In this document: positions 1 to 10,878 of the stretch, piece after piece
Layout of the letters: each line of letters begins with the position of its first letter
How positions within the stretch are numbered: the first letter of the stretch is position 1
NCBI GenBank assembly: GCA_027603065.1
Contig: JADGJP010000023.1
Span: 347,230 to 411,229, forward strand
Origin: Geranomyces variabilis
Taxonomy: Eukaryota; Chytridiomycota; Chytridiomycetes; Spizellomycetales; Powellomycetaceae
Reading direction: 5' to 3'
Length of the DNA: 64,000 nucleotides
Notes under the pieces: model-generated
Database searches by the model: none
Told to the model about the DNA's origin: nothing
The model's input: the letters and a program-made list of their open reading frames with translations, nothing else
Position numbers and translations under genes: made by a program

Positions 1-70
1 TAAATAAGTGATGCAAGGCAGGACCTGTTGCACGGCGTGGGTCATTAAAATGTGTTTTTGCTCTTTCTTT

Positions 71-3000
71 AGGGTGTGTGCCTACTTCCCGCTCCGGGGA
101 CTGCTGGTCCCAAAAGTTCCAGAGGCCGCTTAAAGGGGGCTCCGGCAGGGTCCGAAGAAGAGTTTCAGCGCTTGTATTTGGGCCGCGAGCCCGCGCACCT
201 GTGCACTCGGCGAGCTCAAGTCCTTCGCCGTCGATTGGCTTGGATGGAGAAGAAAGTAGAGGTTCGCTAACCAATTGAAGCTTGTTGGACTTTTGCAAAT
301 TGAACGCTCATGAAGGAACGGAATTCTCTGTATGGCAGAACATTTTGGGGACCCTGAATGGCGAAGCCATTGCTCAGATTGTGGGATTTGTGACCAGCGC
401 ACACAGCGAGTTTCGACCAAAGAAGAGTCTACATAAAGACGAGCCGCCAAGAGTTCCAGAACCTCTTGATGGAGATTATCGAGAACTGCCCACTGGGCTA
501 GTATTTTCCGGTATGCAATCCTTCGTTCAGGAACACCAACGGCCGCCTGCTGATCGCTGACACTTGATGCCACGTACAGGAATCAACCCCCAGGACCACG
601 ACCAGCTCTTTGCGCAAGTCCGCAACAGACTGGAGACGTCGGCTGACATTGTCGACTGTGTAGTGGCCACGTTACCGGCCGCGCGATGCGCAAACATTAA
701 ATCTGCATCGCGTTATTTAATCGAACAATTTTTGGGCATGCGTTCGTTCTTGGACGACGAGAGCGTAGAAGAGGTAAGATATCAGCATCGAACAGAATTC
801 TTGGCAGGGTGTTGTTGACCCGTCCTTAATTGCTGCAGATACCTACCCGGACGGATTTTTCTTTGGTACGACGACTTGTCTGCACATCCCAGCTCGGTAC
901 TGCAACCCGCTAACTTTCTTGCTCCATTTTTTAGGAGTGCAGTGCAAAGCTACCAAATTATGACCTCCAACGCCTAACTGGATGGCATCAACGCATTGGC
1001 GGGCAAAAGACACTGGTTGTCATTCTGCCTGATTTTGAGAGTTTTGATTCCAGCGTTCTTGAAACGTTGCTCAGCATTCTAAGGTATGTGTCAAGCTGCG
1101 TAAGTCTCTGCTCCTGCGCACGAGACTAGGCTCAGCTGACACGCTGCGCCTATTCCTCAGTATCTTGCATCGGAAAGTCCCTTTTGTTTTGTTATTTGGC
1201 GTGGCGACGTCCATCGATATTGTATACCAGTCTCTCTCGCGAGAGAATTTAAACTCGCTGCGGATAGAAAAGTTTAAAAGCCAACAATCGCAAGAGTGCG
1301 TCAACGCGATCGTTGAAGAGGTAATGGGTTTGATGATGGCTGTAGAATCTCCAGATCCTTGGCTGACAAGTCCAACCGTTGCAGATTATCATGCGACATC
1401 CTATTTCCGTGGATGGCGCACCGGCGTCCTTTAAATTCGGTTTGGACTCGTTTCGTTTTCTGATGGACAATTTCCAACTCCACACGCTGTCTGTGCTGTC
1501 GGTCCAGCATGCTCTTAAGGTTGGTACTGGTTTTGTCCGAGTCATGCCGGCGGCGGTGTTCTGTACCGTACTGACACTCTCACAGTATGCCATGATGGAC
1601 ATGTTTTACTCCAATCCTCTCAGCGTGCTCATGGACGCCACTCCCGGGCAAGCCAAAGATGATATCGTGGCGAGCCTTACCGCAGACCATCTACTCGATG
1701 TCCGCATGACCAGATCGTTTCGAAAGTGAATATCAGCGACCGCGGGGCGGGCGATTTCATTCTTGAACGCAACACTAATGTTCAAACTTTTTAGTCACAT
1801 TAACAGCGTACTGGACGATAATCCCGAAGAAGCAGCCGCTCTCCTTCTTGACGATGATGCGCTCCGGTTATGGATCCGCGACGCGCTAGCTTACCTTGAC
1901 CGCTATCACGTGCGGTATCATGCCGCAATGCAGTGCGTCGTCGAATTGCAAATTATCAATAGCCCAACGATTCGTTGCACGCCTCGCAACTTGCATTTGC
2001 TTGGGTTGCAAGGCGAGATGATTGAAAGCGAATATATGAAGATGCTGTTCCAGCTCCTAAGGTACAGAGCCATACGCGAGATGATCCGGTGACCAATTAA
2101 CACACTAATTTGATATCTAATTCCATCAGAAAACGAAAGCCGGCATCTATAAACGACTTTCTATTCGCATGCACCAAGCGCCTCACTGCCGACGCAACCA
2201 CCTCGGCTGCGTTCGCGTCCGAAACCGCTACCATCGCGGCCTTGCAAACCGAATTGGCATCGTTTGCGTCCTCTGATTCGGAATCATCGTCTGAAGATTC
2301 GGGCGATGATTGTGGAATTCGAGAGATCCGCGAGTCGCGTAAACGCGCGCGCGGTGGGCGCACGACTAATGTCTCGAAGCGGCTGAAACCGATTGTTGAA
2401 CACGTTAAAGCCGGGACGCTTGAGGCTTGTGTGAAGAAGATTGTGGATTTTGTGCGGGATTTGTTTGCGTGAGTTTCCACCGGCGAGTTCATAAAGTTCG
2501 CCTGTACGTTGGGGTTTCGCTAACTGTGGGCGACCTGCTGATGAACACAGAGACGCTCTCAAGAGCTACACGGATGTCCCATTGCACGAGGCAATGTACT
2601 ATTCCAACGAAGGACGTCTCAAAAAGGTCAGTTAAACAACAGACGCTTCACGCCACATTTGCAGCTTCCAATAACGGGAAACGCTTCTCTCCGCACCACA
2701 ACAGGCCTTCCACCCACAACCACGCGCAGCTATCCAAACCGCGCTCGGTCAAACGCAACACTACCTTCCATGCACATGCTGCCCACCAGGTATCTCCCTA
2801 AACGACACCATCAGCCCACACCTAAACGACGCCAGTGTCGCCTATCGCTTGTACCTTGAGTGCGGGAGGCTGATTAATCTGTACGACTGGTTTGTTGCGT
2901 TTGGCGCGATTTTGGAGAAAGAGCGTGATGGACAGTTGGCTGTTGTTGCGGCGGAGAGCGAGGAGGACCGCCGGCTGGGCATCCAGGCGCGGTTTGTGAA

Positions 3001-3091
3001 CGCGATTGCGGAGCTGCAGTATCTAGGGTTTGTTAAGCATACGGCAAGGAAGACGGATCATGTTGTGCGGCTTACGTGGGGGAATGTGTGA
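71..3091 (+). CDS. ORC3: Origin recognition complex subunit 3
   Basis: ORC3 is a subunit of the nuclear complex that marks replication origins and loads the MCM helicase. At least ten exons can be joined. Recognisable blocks, in order, are ELPTGLVFSG/GINPQDHD (about 480-600), VVILPDFESF (about 1016), VPFVLLFGVATS (about 1178), FYSNPLSVL (about 1605) and a long helical region with an acidic, Ser-rich low-complexity insert (about 2270-2350). The C-terminal winged-helix end contains YRLYLECGRLINLYDW and finishes KTDHVVRLTWGNV before TGA at 3089-3091. The motifs appear in the same order as in animal ORC3. Clear introns include 511 to about 577, about 774-838, about 1084-1160 and about 2472-2550. 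The first exon is uncertain: coding-like sequence begins after a TTTAG acceptor near 72, and no convincing ATG is visible, so the true start may lie left of the window. Confidence 0.9.
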
Positions 3092-3212
3092 GGCAGCTTT
3101 AAACATAGATATCTGGGAGATCTATCGTGGCCACAAATGCCGGGGATAATCAAACTTGTGTGCCGGCAGCACGGCTTTCTTATGACCAAAAAAAAGTCTA
3201 TTCTCATTATTG

Positions 3213-6200
3213 TTACTGGGCTGCTGGAGGGAGCTTTGCAAGCAGCGCGTCGATGTGACGCGGATTCCGGTGCCGGCCACGGACCGACACCAGGTGTTCT
3301 CGAACAAGGGCGGGTGGCGCCAGAGTGAGTGCGGATTCGAGCGCTTCGAAAACGGATTGCTAAGAACACCGCGAAATACAAATGCAGTTAGCGCCGAATT
3401 GCTGCAACGACGACTCGATTTCCTCTTGAGAGTCCTTACCTGCAACTCTGGATTTGGGTCATCCATATGGATAGTCAACCCTTTGATCATCGCGGTCCAA
3501 TGTACGTCGTCCAATCGCAACTCTACCAGCGTGCCTTTTGCGTCTGAGGAAAGATCCACGACGCCAGCATCATTGACAACAACCGTGATCGGGCCGTCGC
3601 CTGCCGCAGCGCGTAGTGGTGCAACACGCTCTTGCCAGCCGCGAATGGCTGCAAAAAAACGGGGCCATGTCCGCGCGGTTTTGATACGCAACTCGTCGTG
3701 TGCGTCGTCGAGACGTTTCAAGAGTTCCGGATAAAGTTTTTTGAACGTCGCGGCTGTGTTGCGTCATACTACGAATCAGTGTTGGGGCTATCGTGACGAA
3801 CCGTCAAGCGAAAATCAACTCACCGTCGAATTGTAAGCTGTGGAGCAAATGCTCAAAAATGCTCAACGTATCACGCCGGGCAGCCATATCGTCGTCTTCC
3901 AAAACACTTATCAACAACGCCATGAGATGCGCATCCCATATTGCTGCCAAATCCTTGGCGTAAACCACTCCGACACAAGCGTCGCCGGCAGGCCGACTAG
4001 CCAGCATGGCCAGGAGTGTCCTGATGGTCTTATTGCGCAGAGCCGCCGCTTTACGGCCCGGCTTCCAAATCCCGTTTGTGAGAACCACGTGCTCGAGAAT
4101 TGCGGGTCCGTAGCTCGGAAGTTGGCCGGCAGAGTTCAGAGGAGTATTTTCTGACGCCAGCAAAGGCAGGAAGACGTCTAGAACGCTGAGATGGCATTTG
4201 GTGTCAGCTACGGATGACGGCATAGGAGTTCCGGTTCTTTATGACTTACGTTTCCCGCACTTCTATCTCCTTGTCCTTAGCTGACATGCGCGACAAGAGC
4301 GGAATGACCAAATCCAGTCGCAGGCCGACAGCAGGCCCTGCTGCGGCTGTCAACGTCTTCAACAACCGCAGTTCGGGCGAATGTCGCGTCCATGATGGCT
4401 CGGTAACGACCAAGCGCTCAATCATCACAGCAAAGAAGGACGCAAAGAGGTCTTGAGGTCCTACGTCGCTCCCACCAACCGTCGCAAGGACCCCAAACGC
4501 TTCGACGCACTGATGATAGTCATACCGATAAGTCACAAGAGATCACGAGCAGAGAAAGTGACTAATCTGTTAGTTACCTTGCTACGTAGGAGCGCGTTTT
4601 CCGTTACGCTCTTATCCTCGTTCACGCTGTGGAGGTACGCCAGCAATACAAACAATTCTAAGCAGCAGTTCTCCCGGGTCGCGGCAGCATCCGTTGGAAG
4701 CGTAGTCGCTACCACCTTGGTGAGAGCGGCGGCAACTGACGCAACCTCCGCTAACACTTCCGTATTCTCGTTATTCATGAGCTCCCGATCCTGAAGCACG
4801 GTCGTTAGCCGCTGAATCCGCGCGGCGTCCAGCCGCGATGGCGGCGTCCCGCTGATCAGTGCTTGCAAGGTACGCAGGCATCCCAAACGGAACTGTGTCG
4901 CTCCTCCGCCACCATTGGTCAGCGCCGGAACAAGGACTTCAAGGTAAACATCGGGCTCTACATGCAGACCGAGAATCTCGGCGACTTTGAGCGCCTGAGC
5001 GGCAACCGGTGGTTCATCCGTAGCCAAAACCTTATATAACGCAGGCAGGATAACGCCAGCGTAGCCTGTGATTTTTTCCTCGCAGAACCGGATAAAGGTC
5101 GCCAGAATCTGCGTCGACTTGATGCGCACTTCGACATTCCAATCCGCCATGCCTTCCAGCATTTGATTCACGATCTTCTGTGTGTTTTCGCGGGCAAAAT
5201 GGCGGCATCCTATTCGCGGTCGGTCAGTTCTTTCGTCGGCGGTGTAATCCATTTCGTCCTTCACGCGGTCATTCCATTCCTCTTCATAAAGCTTGCCGAC
5301 GCGATCCATGTAGTCCGCAGATAGCGTCACAGCTTTGGGAATGTCGTCGCTAAAGCCAGCGAGCAGCAACGGCAAGACTTTGTACCCGAGACTCCACCGA
5401 TCAGGCAATTTGAGCAGCCAGTCCCCAGCTGTCGAGTACAAGCTCTCGCGCACAGACTGGGATTTATCGAGTGCGAGCTGCCGTAATGGTTCGAGAACGT
5501 CATCCAGGGCTGAGGCGTCCACAATCATGGCATCTCGGACCGCGCGTAGCGCAAGGCACCGCACGGCCGAATGCCGATGTTGCATTGCTGGTATTATAGC
5601 CTTCGCAACCGTGGCGCCATGAAACGCGACTGCTCGCGCGCAGTGCTTGCTGAGCTCCATTACAAGCAGGCACGATTCCTATCCATCGCGATTCAGCATG
5701 CAAAGACACAAGATCGCGCATCACTTTCCTGTCGCACCTTTTTGATGTCAGGAAATGGGTCACAGAAAGTCTTTTGGAGTACTCTAACAGAATCTTCCAC
5801 GTACGGCGCAAATCTCTCTTGCGCGAGCACCACAAAGCGCGTCAGAGCTTGAACTAGAAGTAGACGAACTTCTTCCGCAGGTTCCACGATCTCTGGTTGG
5901 TCCAGTCGCGCGACAATCGCAGGGACGATGTACGGCAGAAATGGCGTCACATTATCCATGGAGTTTGCGAAGCTAAGTGGGTGAAACGTAACGGTTAGAC
6001 TGCGCGACGGACTGAGCCTTGAAAACTGCACCAAGCCGAATTACTTGACGATGATCCCACAGCTCGTTTCTCGGCAGTTCTCGACTGAATCAGAGAGGCA
6101 GCGTAGCAGCGGCCTTTGGAGGCCGTCAAAAACGAGGCGGTAGAACGATGGATCCTGCGACTTCCCAGGTTTTGAAAAGACCTCCTTCTTTATATGATCC

Positions 6201-6424
6201 ATCGCTCGGCGTTTTGATGCACGATCAGAAGTGGGTTCTGACAAGATGTTTAGGTCCCTTTGCAAAGCCTAGTAAGAGAAACGTTTAGATCTCTTTGTAA
6301 CTTAGAGCTTGAAATCCCACGAAAAAACCTGTTGGGTTTCTTGAGCAAGACTAAAGGTCTCTGGCGCGACGGCTTCAGCGCCCGCCTGGGCGACGACTGG
6401 CGCCTGGTTAGAACCGCCCATCAT
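3213..6424 (-). CDS. DNAAF5: Dynein axonemal assembly factor 5 (HEAT-repeat protein)
   Basis: DNAAF5 (HEATR2) is a cytoplasmic HEAT-repeat factor needed to pre-assemble axonemal dynein arms. Exon 1 (6424-6329) starts MMGGSNQAP. Exon 2 (6268-6045) joins in phase to exon 3 from 5972. The large exon from about 5656 to 4553 carries the family landmark: LLLAGFSDDIP, then a stretch ending RPRIGCRHFARENTQKI, equivalent to the GLSDEVPE...RPVLGCRELVFRNL block of animal HEATR2. Later exons carry VVLTNGIWKPGR (about 4080) and LYPELLKRLDDAHDELR (about 3730), matching the C-terminal HEAT repeats, and the gene ends ALLAKLPPAAQ at 3213. Frame is kept across all splice junctions, with no internal stop. It is tail-to-tail with ORC3 and head-to-head with the next gene. 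DNAAF5 implies a motile 9+2 flagellum, so this gene is the main evidence for a zoosporic fungus. Confidence 0.9.
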
Positions 6425-6591
6425 TGTGCGGTGGAGGTGAGGTCTGGAATGCGAATGGAAAGAAAGGCAAGGCGCGCGTGTGTCGTTGCTGCGCTTTTCG
6501 CCGACCTCAGACTTTCGGCTTCCTGCATTTCTTCGAGTTATCCCTTTCTTCTGTGCCCGCCTGCTCGCCCGCCGTCGTCGACGCTGCAGCA
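6425..6591. promoter_or_regulatory. Divergent promoter between DNAAF5 and glycosyltransferase-like gene
   Basis: Only 167 bases separate the ATG of DNAAF5 (minus) from the ATG of the downstream plus-strand gene, so the two must share a bidirectional promoter. No TATA box is visible. The right half is pyrimidine-rich on the plus strand. Confidence 0.45.
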
Positions 6592-7692
6592 ATGTCAGTG
6601 TGCGCCGAGTGTACGGCCGCGGCCTCGATCACGCCGTCCGCCGAAGTTGCTCAGTCTCTCTCGCTCATCCTCACTACCTCCCCGTCGCCCTTCCACCCAC
6701 GCACAACCCTCCTCTCCACCGTGCTTGAGTCTCTGCACCTCTGTCCAGGCCTTGCTGACTGCTCCCTAACTGTCATATTCGACGGTTATAGAACCGCTGA
6801 CCGAGGCAAACTAAAACAAGGCCGGGTTACCGAGGACCTTGCTCGCACGTACGAAGAGTACTGCGTGGCCGCACACGAATATCTCGATGAATGGGTTCAC
6901 CGGCGGGCCGGCGAAGAGTACGCTGTGGTCACGGACGAAATTGTCGTCCAATCTGGTGCCAGAACCTCTGCAAAAGGAATGGTCCGGATGTTACGGTCCA
7001 AAGAGTCTGGACACATCCCGCTGCGAACTATACGGCTCTCAGATTCAATTGGCTTTGCACTCGCCGTCCGGACTGGACTAATGTACGTTGAAACTCCATT
7101 TACGATGGTGTTGCAACACGACTGGGGCTTTGTGCATCCCGTGCCTATTGGCGCGCTGCTGAAGCAGATGGAGGCGGAACCAGATGCAATCAAGTACGTG
7201 ACGTTTCCGAGCACCAGGTCGTTGGAGATGGGCAGGCGACAAAAGCATCCCGACTTGCCACCGCCGGCACTGGCAAACTTTAACATCCCGCTGCTGCCGC
7301 TGTACTTTTTTGCCGACAAGCCTCACGTTTGCGCGACTGAGCATTATAAGAGACGAGTTTTTGGCCAACAGATTTTCCAGCGTGGCGATTTCATCGAGGA
7401 TACTTATGGGCAGATGCTTATGTCGGCCGTCAAAGTCCCAAAGACACTGGAAGGGAAAATCGCGGCCTGGAAGACTTATGGAACATTCATATACCATGTA
7501 CACGACGGCGCGTCTCGCATAGTCAGGCACATCAACGGTCGCAACGGGTTTGAGGAGGAAGGAAGGGAAAAGAAACAAGAGCGATGCATCTCCGAAGGAT
7601 TAGAAACGAAACGTCAAAGAGAAGAGCGTAAAGCTAGGCTAGAAGCTGAGGTTCCACCAGAGTGGGACGGGGTGTTGGACCACGCAATGTAA
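6592..7692 (+). CDS. Putative GT-A-like glycosyltransferase, intronless
   Basis: Single-exon protein of 366 residues. The frame is open upstream without an ATG, so the first ATG (MSVCAECTAA) is taken as the start. The architecture recalls nucleotide-diphospho-sugar transferases: an N-terminal LILTTSPSPFHP beta-strand, SLTVIFDGY (about residues 60-70), a central TPFTMVLQHDWGF that could be the metal/nucleotide-binding strand, YVTFPSTRS, LLPLYFFADKPHVC, and a GDFIEDTYGQ acidic motif. The C-terminus is a charged helical tail (EEEGREKKQE). There is no signal peptide or membrane anchor, so it is probably cytosolic. Similar uncharacterised proteins with a QHDW motif are, to my recollection, scattered in algae, oomycetes and fungi. 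Substrate and reaction are unknown, and the family assignment is inference from motif layout. Confidence 0.7.
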   Translation: MSVCAECTAAASITPSAEVAQSLSLILTTSPSPFHPRTTLLSTVLESLHLCPGLADCSLTVIFDGYRTADRGKLKQGRVTEDLARTYEEYCVAAHEYLDEWVHRRAGEEYAVVTDEIVVQSGARTSAKGMVRMLRSKESGHIPLRTIRLSDSIGFALAVRTGLMYVETPFTMVLQHDWGFVHPVPIGALLKQMEAEPDAIKYVTFPSTRSLEMGRRQKHPDLPPPALANFNIPLLPLYFFADKPHVCATEHYKRRVFGQQIFQRGDFIEDTYGQMLMSAVKVPKTLEGKIAAWKTYGTFIYHVHDGASRIVRHINGRNGFEEEGREKKQERCISEGLETKRQREERKARLEAEVPPEWDGVLDHAM

Positions 7693-7821
7693 ATACAAAA
7701 GTTTCATGAATCTAGCACCTTTCACCGCTCCGCGGCATCCGATGCGTAAAGGAAACAGAAATCACCACACGGAGCAAGCTCTGCCCCGACCCGCATCCAA
7801 AAATGAAGAAAAAGACGACGT

Positions 7822-10528
7822 CTACCGGATAGACTTTGAGTCTCGCTTGTTGAGTTGCGTCAGGAATGAGATCTTGCTGCAGATCTCGGCTATAAAAGAA
7901 CGCAGATTGGCGGTCATAATCAGCAACTACATAGTGCTTATTAGTCAAGGACATTACACCGTAAATCATACCGGCTTCGTTCTCCGACGAGGCCTCGAGA
8001 TCGTAAGACCGTGGATCATTTGACTTGCCCTGAACGATAAGCTTGAATGAGTTGCTCTTTTTCGTAGCTTTGCAGGACATGACCGAGTTAATATGGTGCG
8101 AAGCCTGCGGGGAAAGCGCAAGAAAAGCTGATGAGATTGCGTGTCAGCGAACACGGCGCGCCGCTGAGACTGACAGTTTTCATGGTGTCAAACATTTGCT
8201 TGTTTCCGCCGGTCATAATGTGAATGTAATCGCCGTCAATGGTGAGAATCCGATCGTATGCTCTGCCCATGAAGGCCTTGTGAACCACGTTATATTGCTA
8301 GAAACGCAAAAGCAGTGTGAGTATCCCGATGAACTTCAACCATACTAATGCGAAATATCGAGAGATCGAACCTTGTACATTGACGTGTACTCGTCGGGCT
8401 CAATGAAGCGTGGCTGGTCTTCGACGTCCACCTTTTCATCTGGCGGCCTCAAAAAGACGTCTCCAGCTGCGTAGAAGAAACGCGATTAGAAAAACCAATT
8501 AGTCTGGAGCAACATTCGGCACGGTAACCAACCTCCGCCTCCAGCTCGTTTCAAGATGCACAGCTCCGAAACTCGTAGCTGATCAAGTGTCTTGTCCAAT
8601 GGAACGTCGGTCTGCGTGTCCGCCATCTTGAAAACGTACTTGCTCGGGTCATACTTGCGCTTCCGGCATATTTGCTCAAATACTTCCGCCAGCGGAATAT
8701 TAGATGCCACGGGCATTGTGGTCGTTTGCTTGACCTCGATGGTAGAATAAAGATGCACTTTCAGGAATACCGTGGTAGCGGCTGGTGCAGCGTTCGAGGA
8801 TGTTGAGTTGACAAGGTTATCAGTGGAGGAGGTGGCCGCCTTTCGCAGGTTGCTATCATGCCGTTTTACTTTGAAAGAACAAGGAGTTTAGCGACCAAAT
8901 TGACGTGCCATTCGTCCAAAGTCAGCATCTTACTTTGAGCAGGAGAGGCCGCTACGAGAGCAAATTGATCGAAAGCAAACTTTGATATTTTACGCGTGCG
9001 TTCCAGAGCTGCATGTCGTATTAGAAATCTAAAGCTGCCCATGACCCGGGAAATGACATTCGCGCTCACCTGGAAAGTCATCGTCGATTGTGCCATCATC
9101 TTCAACTATTCGCATGTTCCACATCTTTACATCGCGCAGCTCTTCTGGAATGATAGGCTGCCGCCCCTCCGCCCAGTACTCATAGAGGGCATAACCCATC
9201 GCTTCTTCCACGCTAGCTTCCCGCAACACACTCAGAGTAAGTGGTACGTCTGGCTCGTCACTCATTGGCAAGTAAATACAAAGCTTGATAGGCTGTGGAT
9301 CACCCTTGCCTGACTGAAAGACAACAAAGTCAGTGACCAACGCAAATGTTGCGCGGGCAGACTATGAGACGTACGAAAAAGCTGAAGTCCAGGCCGAAAG
9401 GATTGTCGGACCGACTCTGTGCCATGAATAAGGCGGTGAGAGCTGACATAGGTTTTCCTGGGCTGAGTTCCTGTCGCGACCGCCTCCGCGTCGGGTCCAT
9501 ATCAGCCGAGTCAGACGGCGCCAGAGTTGGCAGCTTCGTTTTAACAAACAGATTCTCAGCCAACGCCGTTGGTGGATCTGGCGCATTTGCCGCGGCGTCT
9601 TTGCTGCGGTGCGGACGGGATCTTGGCGGCCTGGCTCTTGCCGGCGCTCGTTCTGCTGGGACGTCTTTCCCCTTGTCTTGCTTCCGCCTCTCGCGGCTTT
9701 GGGAGGTGGATTTTCTCCCTTCGTTAGCGGTTTTCTCTTCTTGGTCGGACCGTGATCGCGACGATGGAGACTCCTTGCTACGAGAAGGAAGGTGTAAGCC
9801 ACTTCCAGCCGCCTCAATTCGTACTGAGATGCGTACCTATCACTAGGTTCGGTTGCGTCGCGTTGATCATCGAGATTGCCATTGTTCGGGACTTGCTCGG
9901 AAGAGGCTGTAGGCTCTTCCGAAGCTTCAGCTGTATCCTCAGCACCATCCGAGTCTCCAGGGCCAACGATCTGCATTTGCTGCAGCCGCAACTTCAGCAT
10001 TTCAATAGTAGCCAGTCGTTGCCGTCGATTGTCGGCGGAAACGTCATCGTTGTCGGGCTCAGTTGTCACAGCCGCGGCTGGCGGCGGCTCCGGGAGGGGT
10101 AACGAAGACTGCCGCGCTGGTGGCCGCGCTGGTTGCGGCTCTCTCTCACTCTCTCTTCGCGTAATGACTTCAGGTATCCGATCCTCTGTCACTTCCGCAG
10201 TGGCTTCGCGTGCTTCCATCGGTGGCAGAGAAGGGCCCGGGTTCATAGCACGCCTCCCGCCGCGCCGATACGTCGTGCGGCCGGGCACCTCTTCCCCCAC
10301 TCCTGAGCGCGCACCACCAGCCCCTCCTCGACCAACGCTCTGTTGGCTCAGGTACGGCGAGCGCGACGGACGGTCCGCACTATGCGTCGAGTGTTCACTC
10401 TGCTGCCCACCACCGCGCGAGTTGCGTCTTGCGGCGGACCAGTTTATGTATTCATTCTCTACGGTGACTGATGGCGATATGATGCGCTCGACTAGACTGT
10501 CGCCAGTGGCCAATATTGACCGCCGCAT
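7822..10528 (-). CDS. SIN1: TORC2 subunit SIN1/AVO1
   Basis: SIN1 is the substrate-recruiting subunit of TOR complex 2 and acts at the plasma membrane. The ATG at 10528 begins MRRSILATGDSLVERIIS, resembling the conserved N-terminus. A long disordered Arg/Ser/Pro-rich segment follows. After an intron near 9837-9778 the frame runs into NPFGLDFSFF. The CRIM domain follows (KLCIYLPMSDEPDVPL, then ALYEYWAEGRQP and IVEDDGTIDDDFP, about 9310-9070). The Ras-binding-like domain is at about 8860-8530 (CRKRKYDPSKYVFKMAD). The PH domain is split over exons at about 8370-7950 (TIDGDYIHIM, then SNSFKLIVQG). The last exon completes the PH helix (AAEICSKISFL) and stops at 7822. The domain order matches fungal and animal SIN1. 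The distal ORF in the first-exon frame is intronic read-through, not coding. Confidence 0.88.
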
Positions 10529-10878
10529 CTGATAAATCTAACTTTCGATATCTCAGTTGGTGGGTCCACCGCGTGCTTTATGGGTGGGACCCCTCACCAG
10601 ATAGTCGGCGTCTGTGATAAGAGACATTTCGGCGTGTAGACCTCCCCAAGAATCTCAGCAGAACCACTGTAAGCTCGGAGCCCTGACCCCCGCGATGGGC
10701 CCGAATACGACCAGGAGGCGAGGTCAAATGCTGGAGTGCAGGCGGTGAAGAAGACAAGACGGCCGACGCGGGGCGGCGCGCGAGGAGTCACCGTCACGGC
10801 GACCGGCCGGCGGTCACTCTTTGAGACTTTGACCCCACAACACACACACTCACAGACACAACAACTCAGACGCATAAC
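10529..10878. promoter_or_regulatory. Divergent intergenic region SIN1 / NUDIX
   Basis: This 350-base gap separates two divergently transcribed genes and should hold both promoters. It contains a short CA-rich tract (about 10840-10862) next to the NUDIX ATG. No TATA box or RNA gene is apparent. Confidence 0.4.

Noticed and set aside
3213-6424. Condensin HEAT-repeat subunit as identity of this gene
   Set aside because: Considered because of HEAT repeats, but the RPRIGCRHFARENTQKI block and the C-terminal YPELLKRLDD segment match DNAAF5 specifically.
9876-10532. 218-codon plus-strand ORF opposite SIN1 exon 1
   Set aside because: Shadow of the low-complexity SIN1 N-terminus; no recognisable domain.
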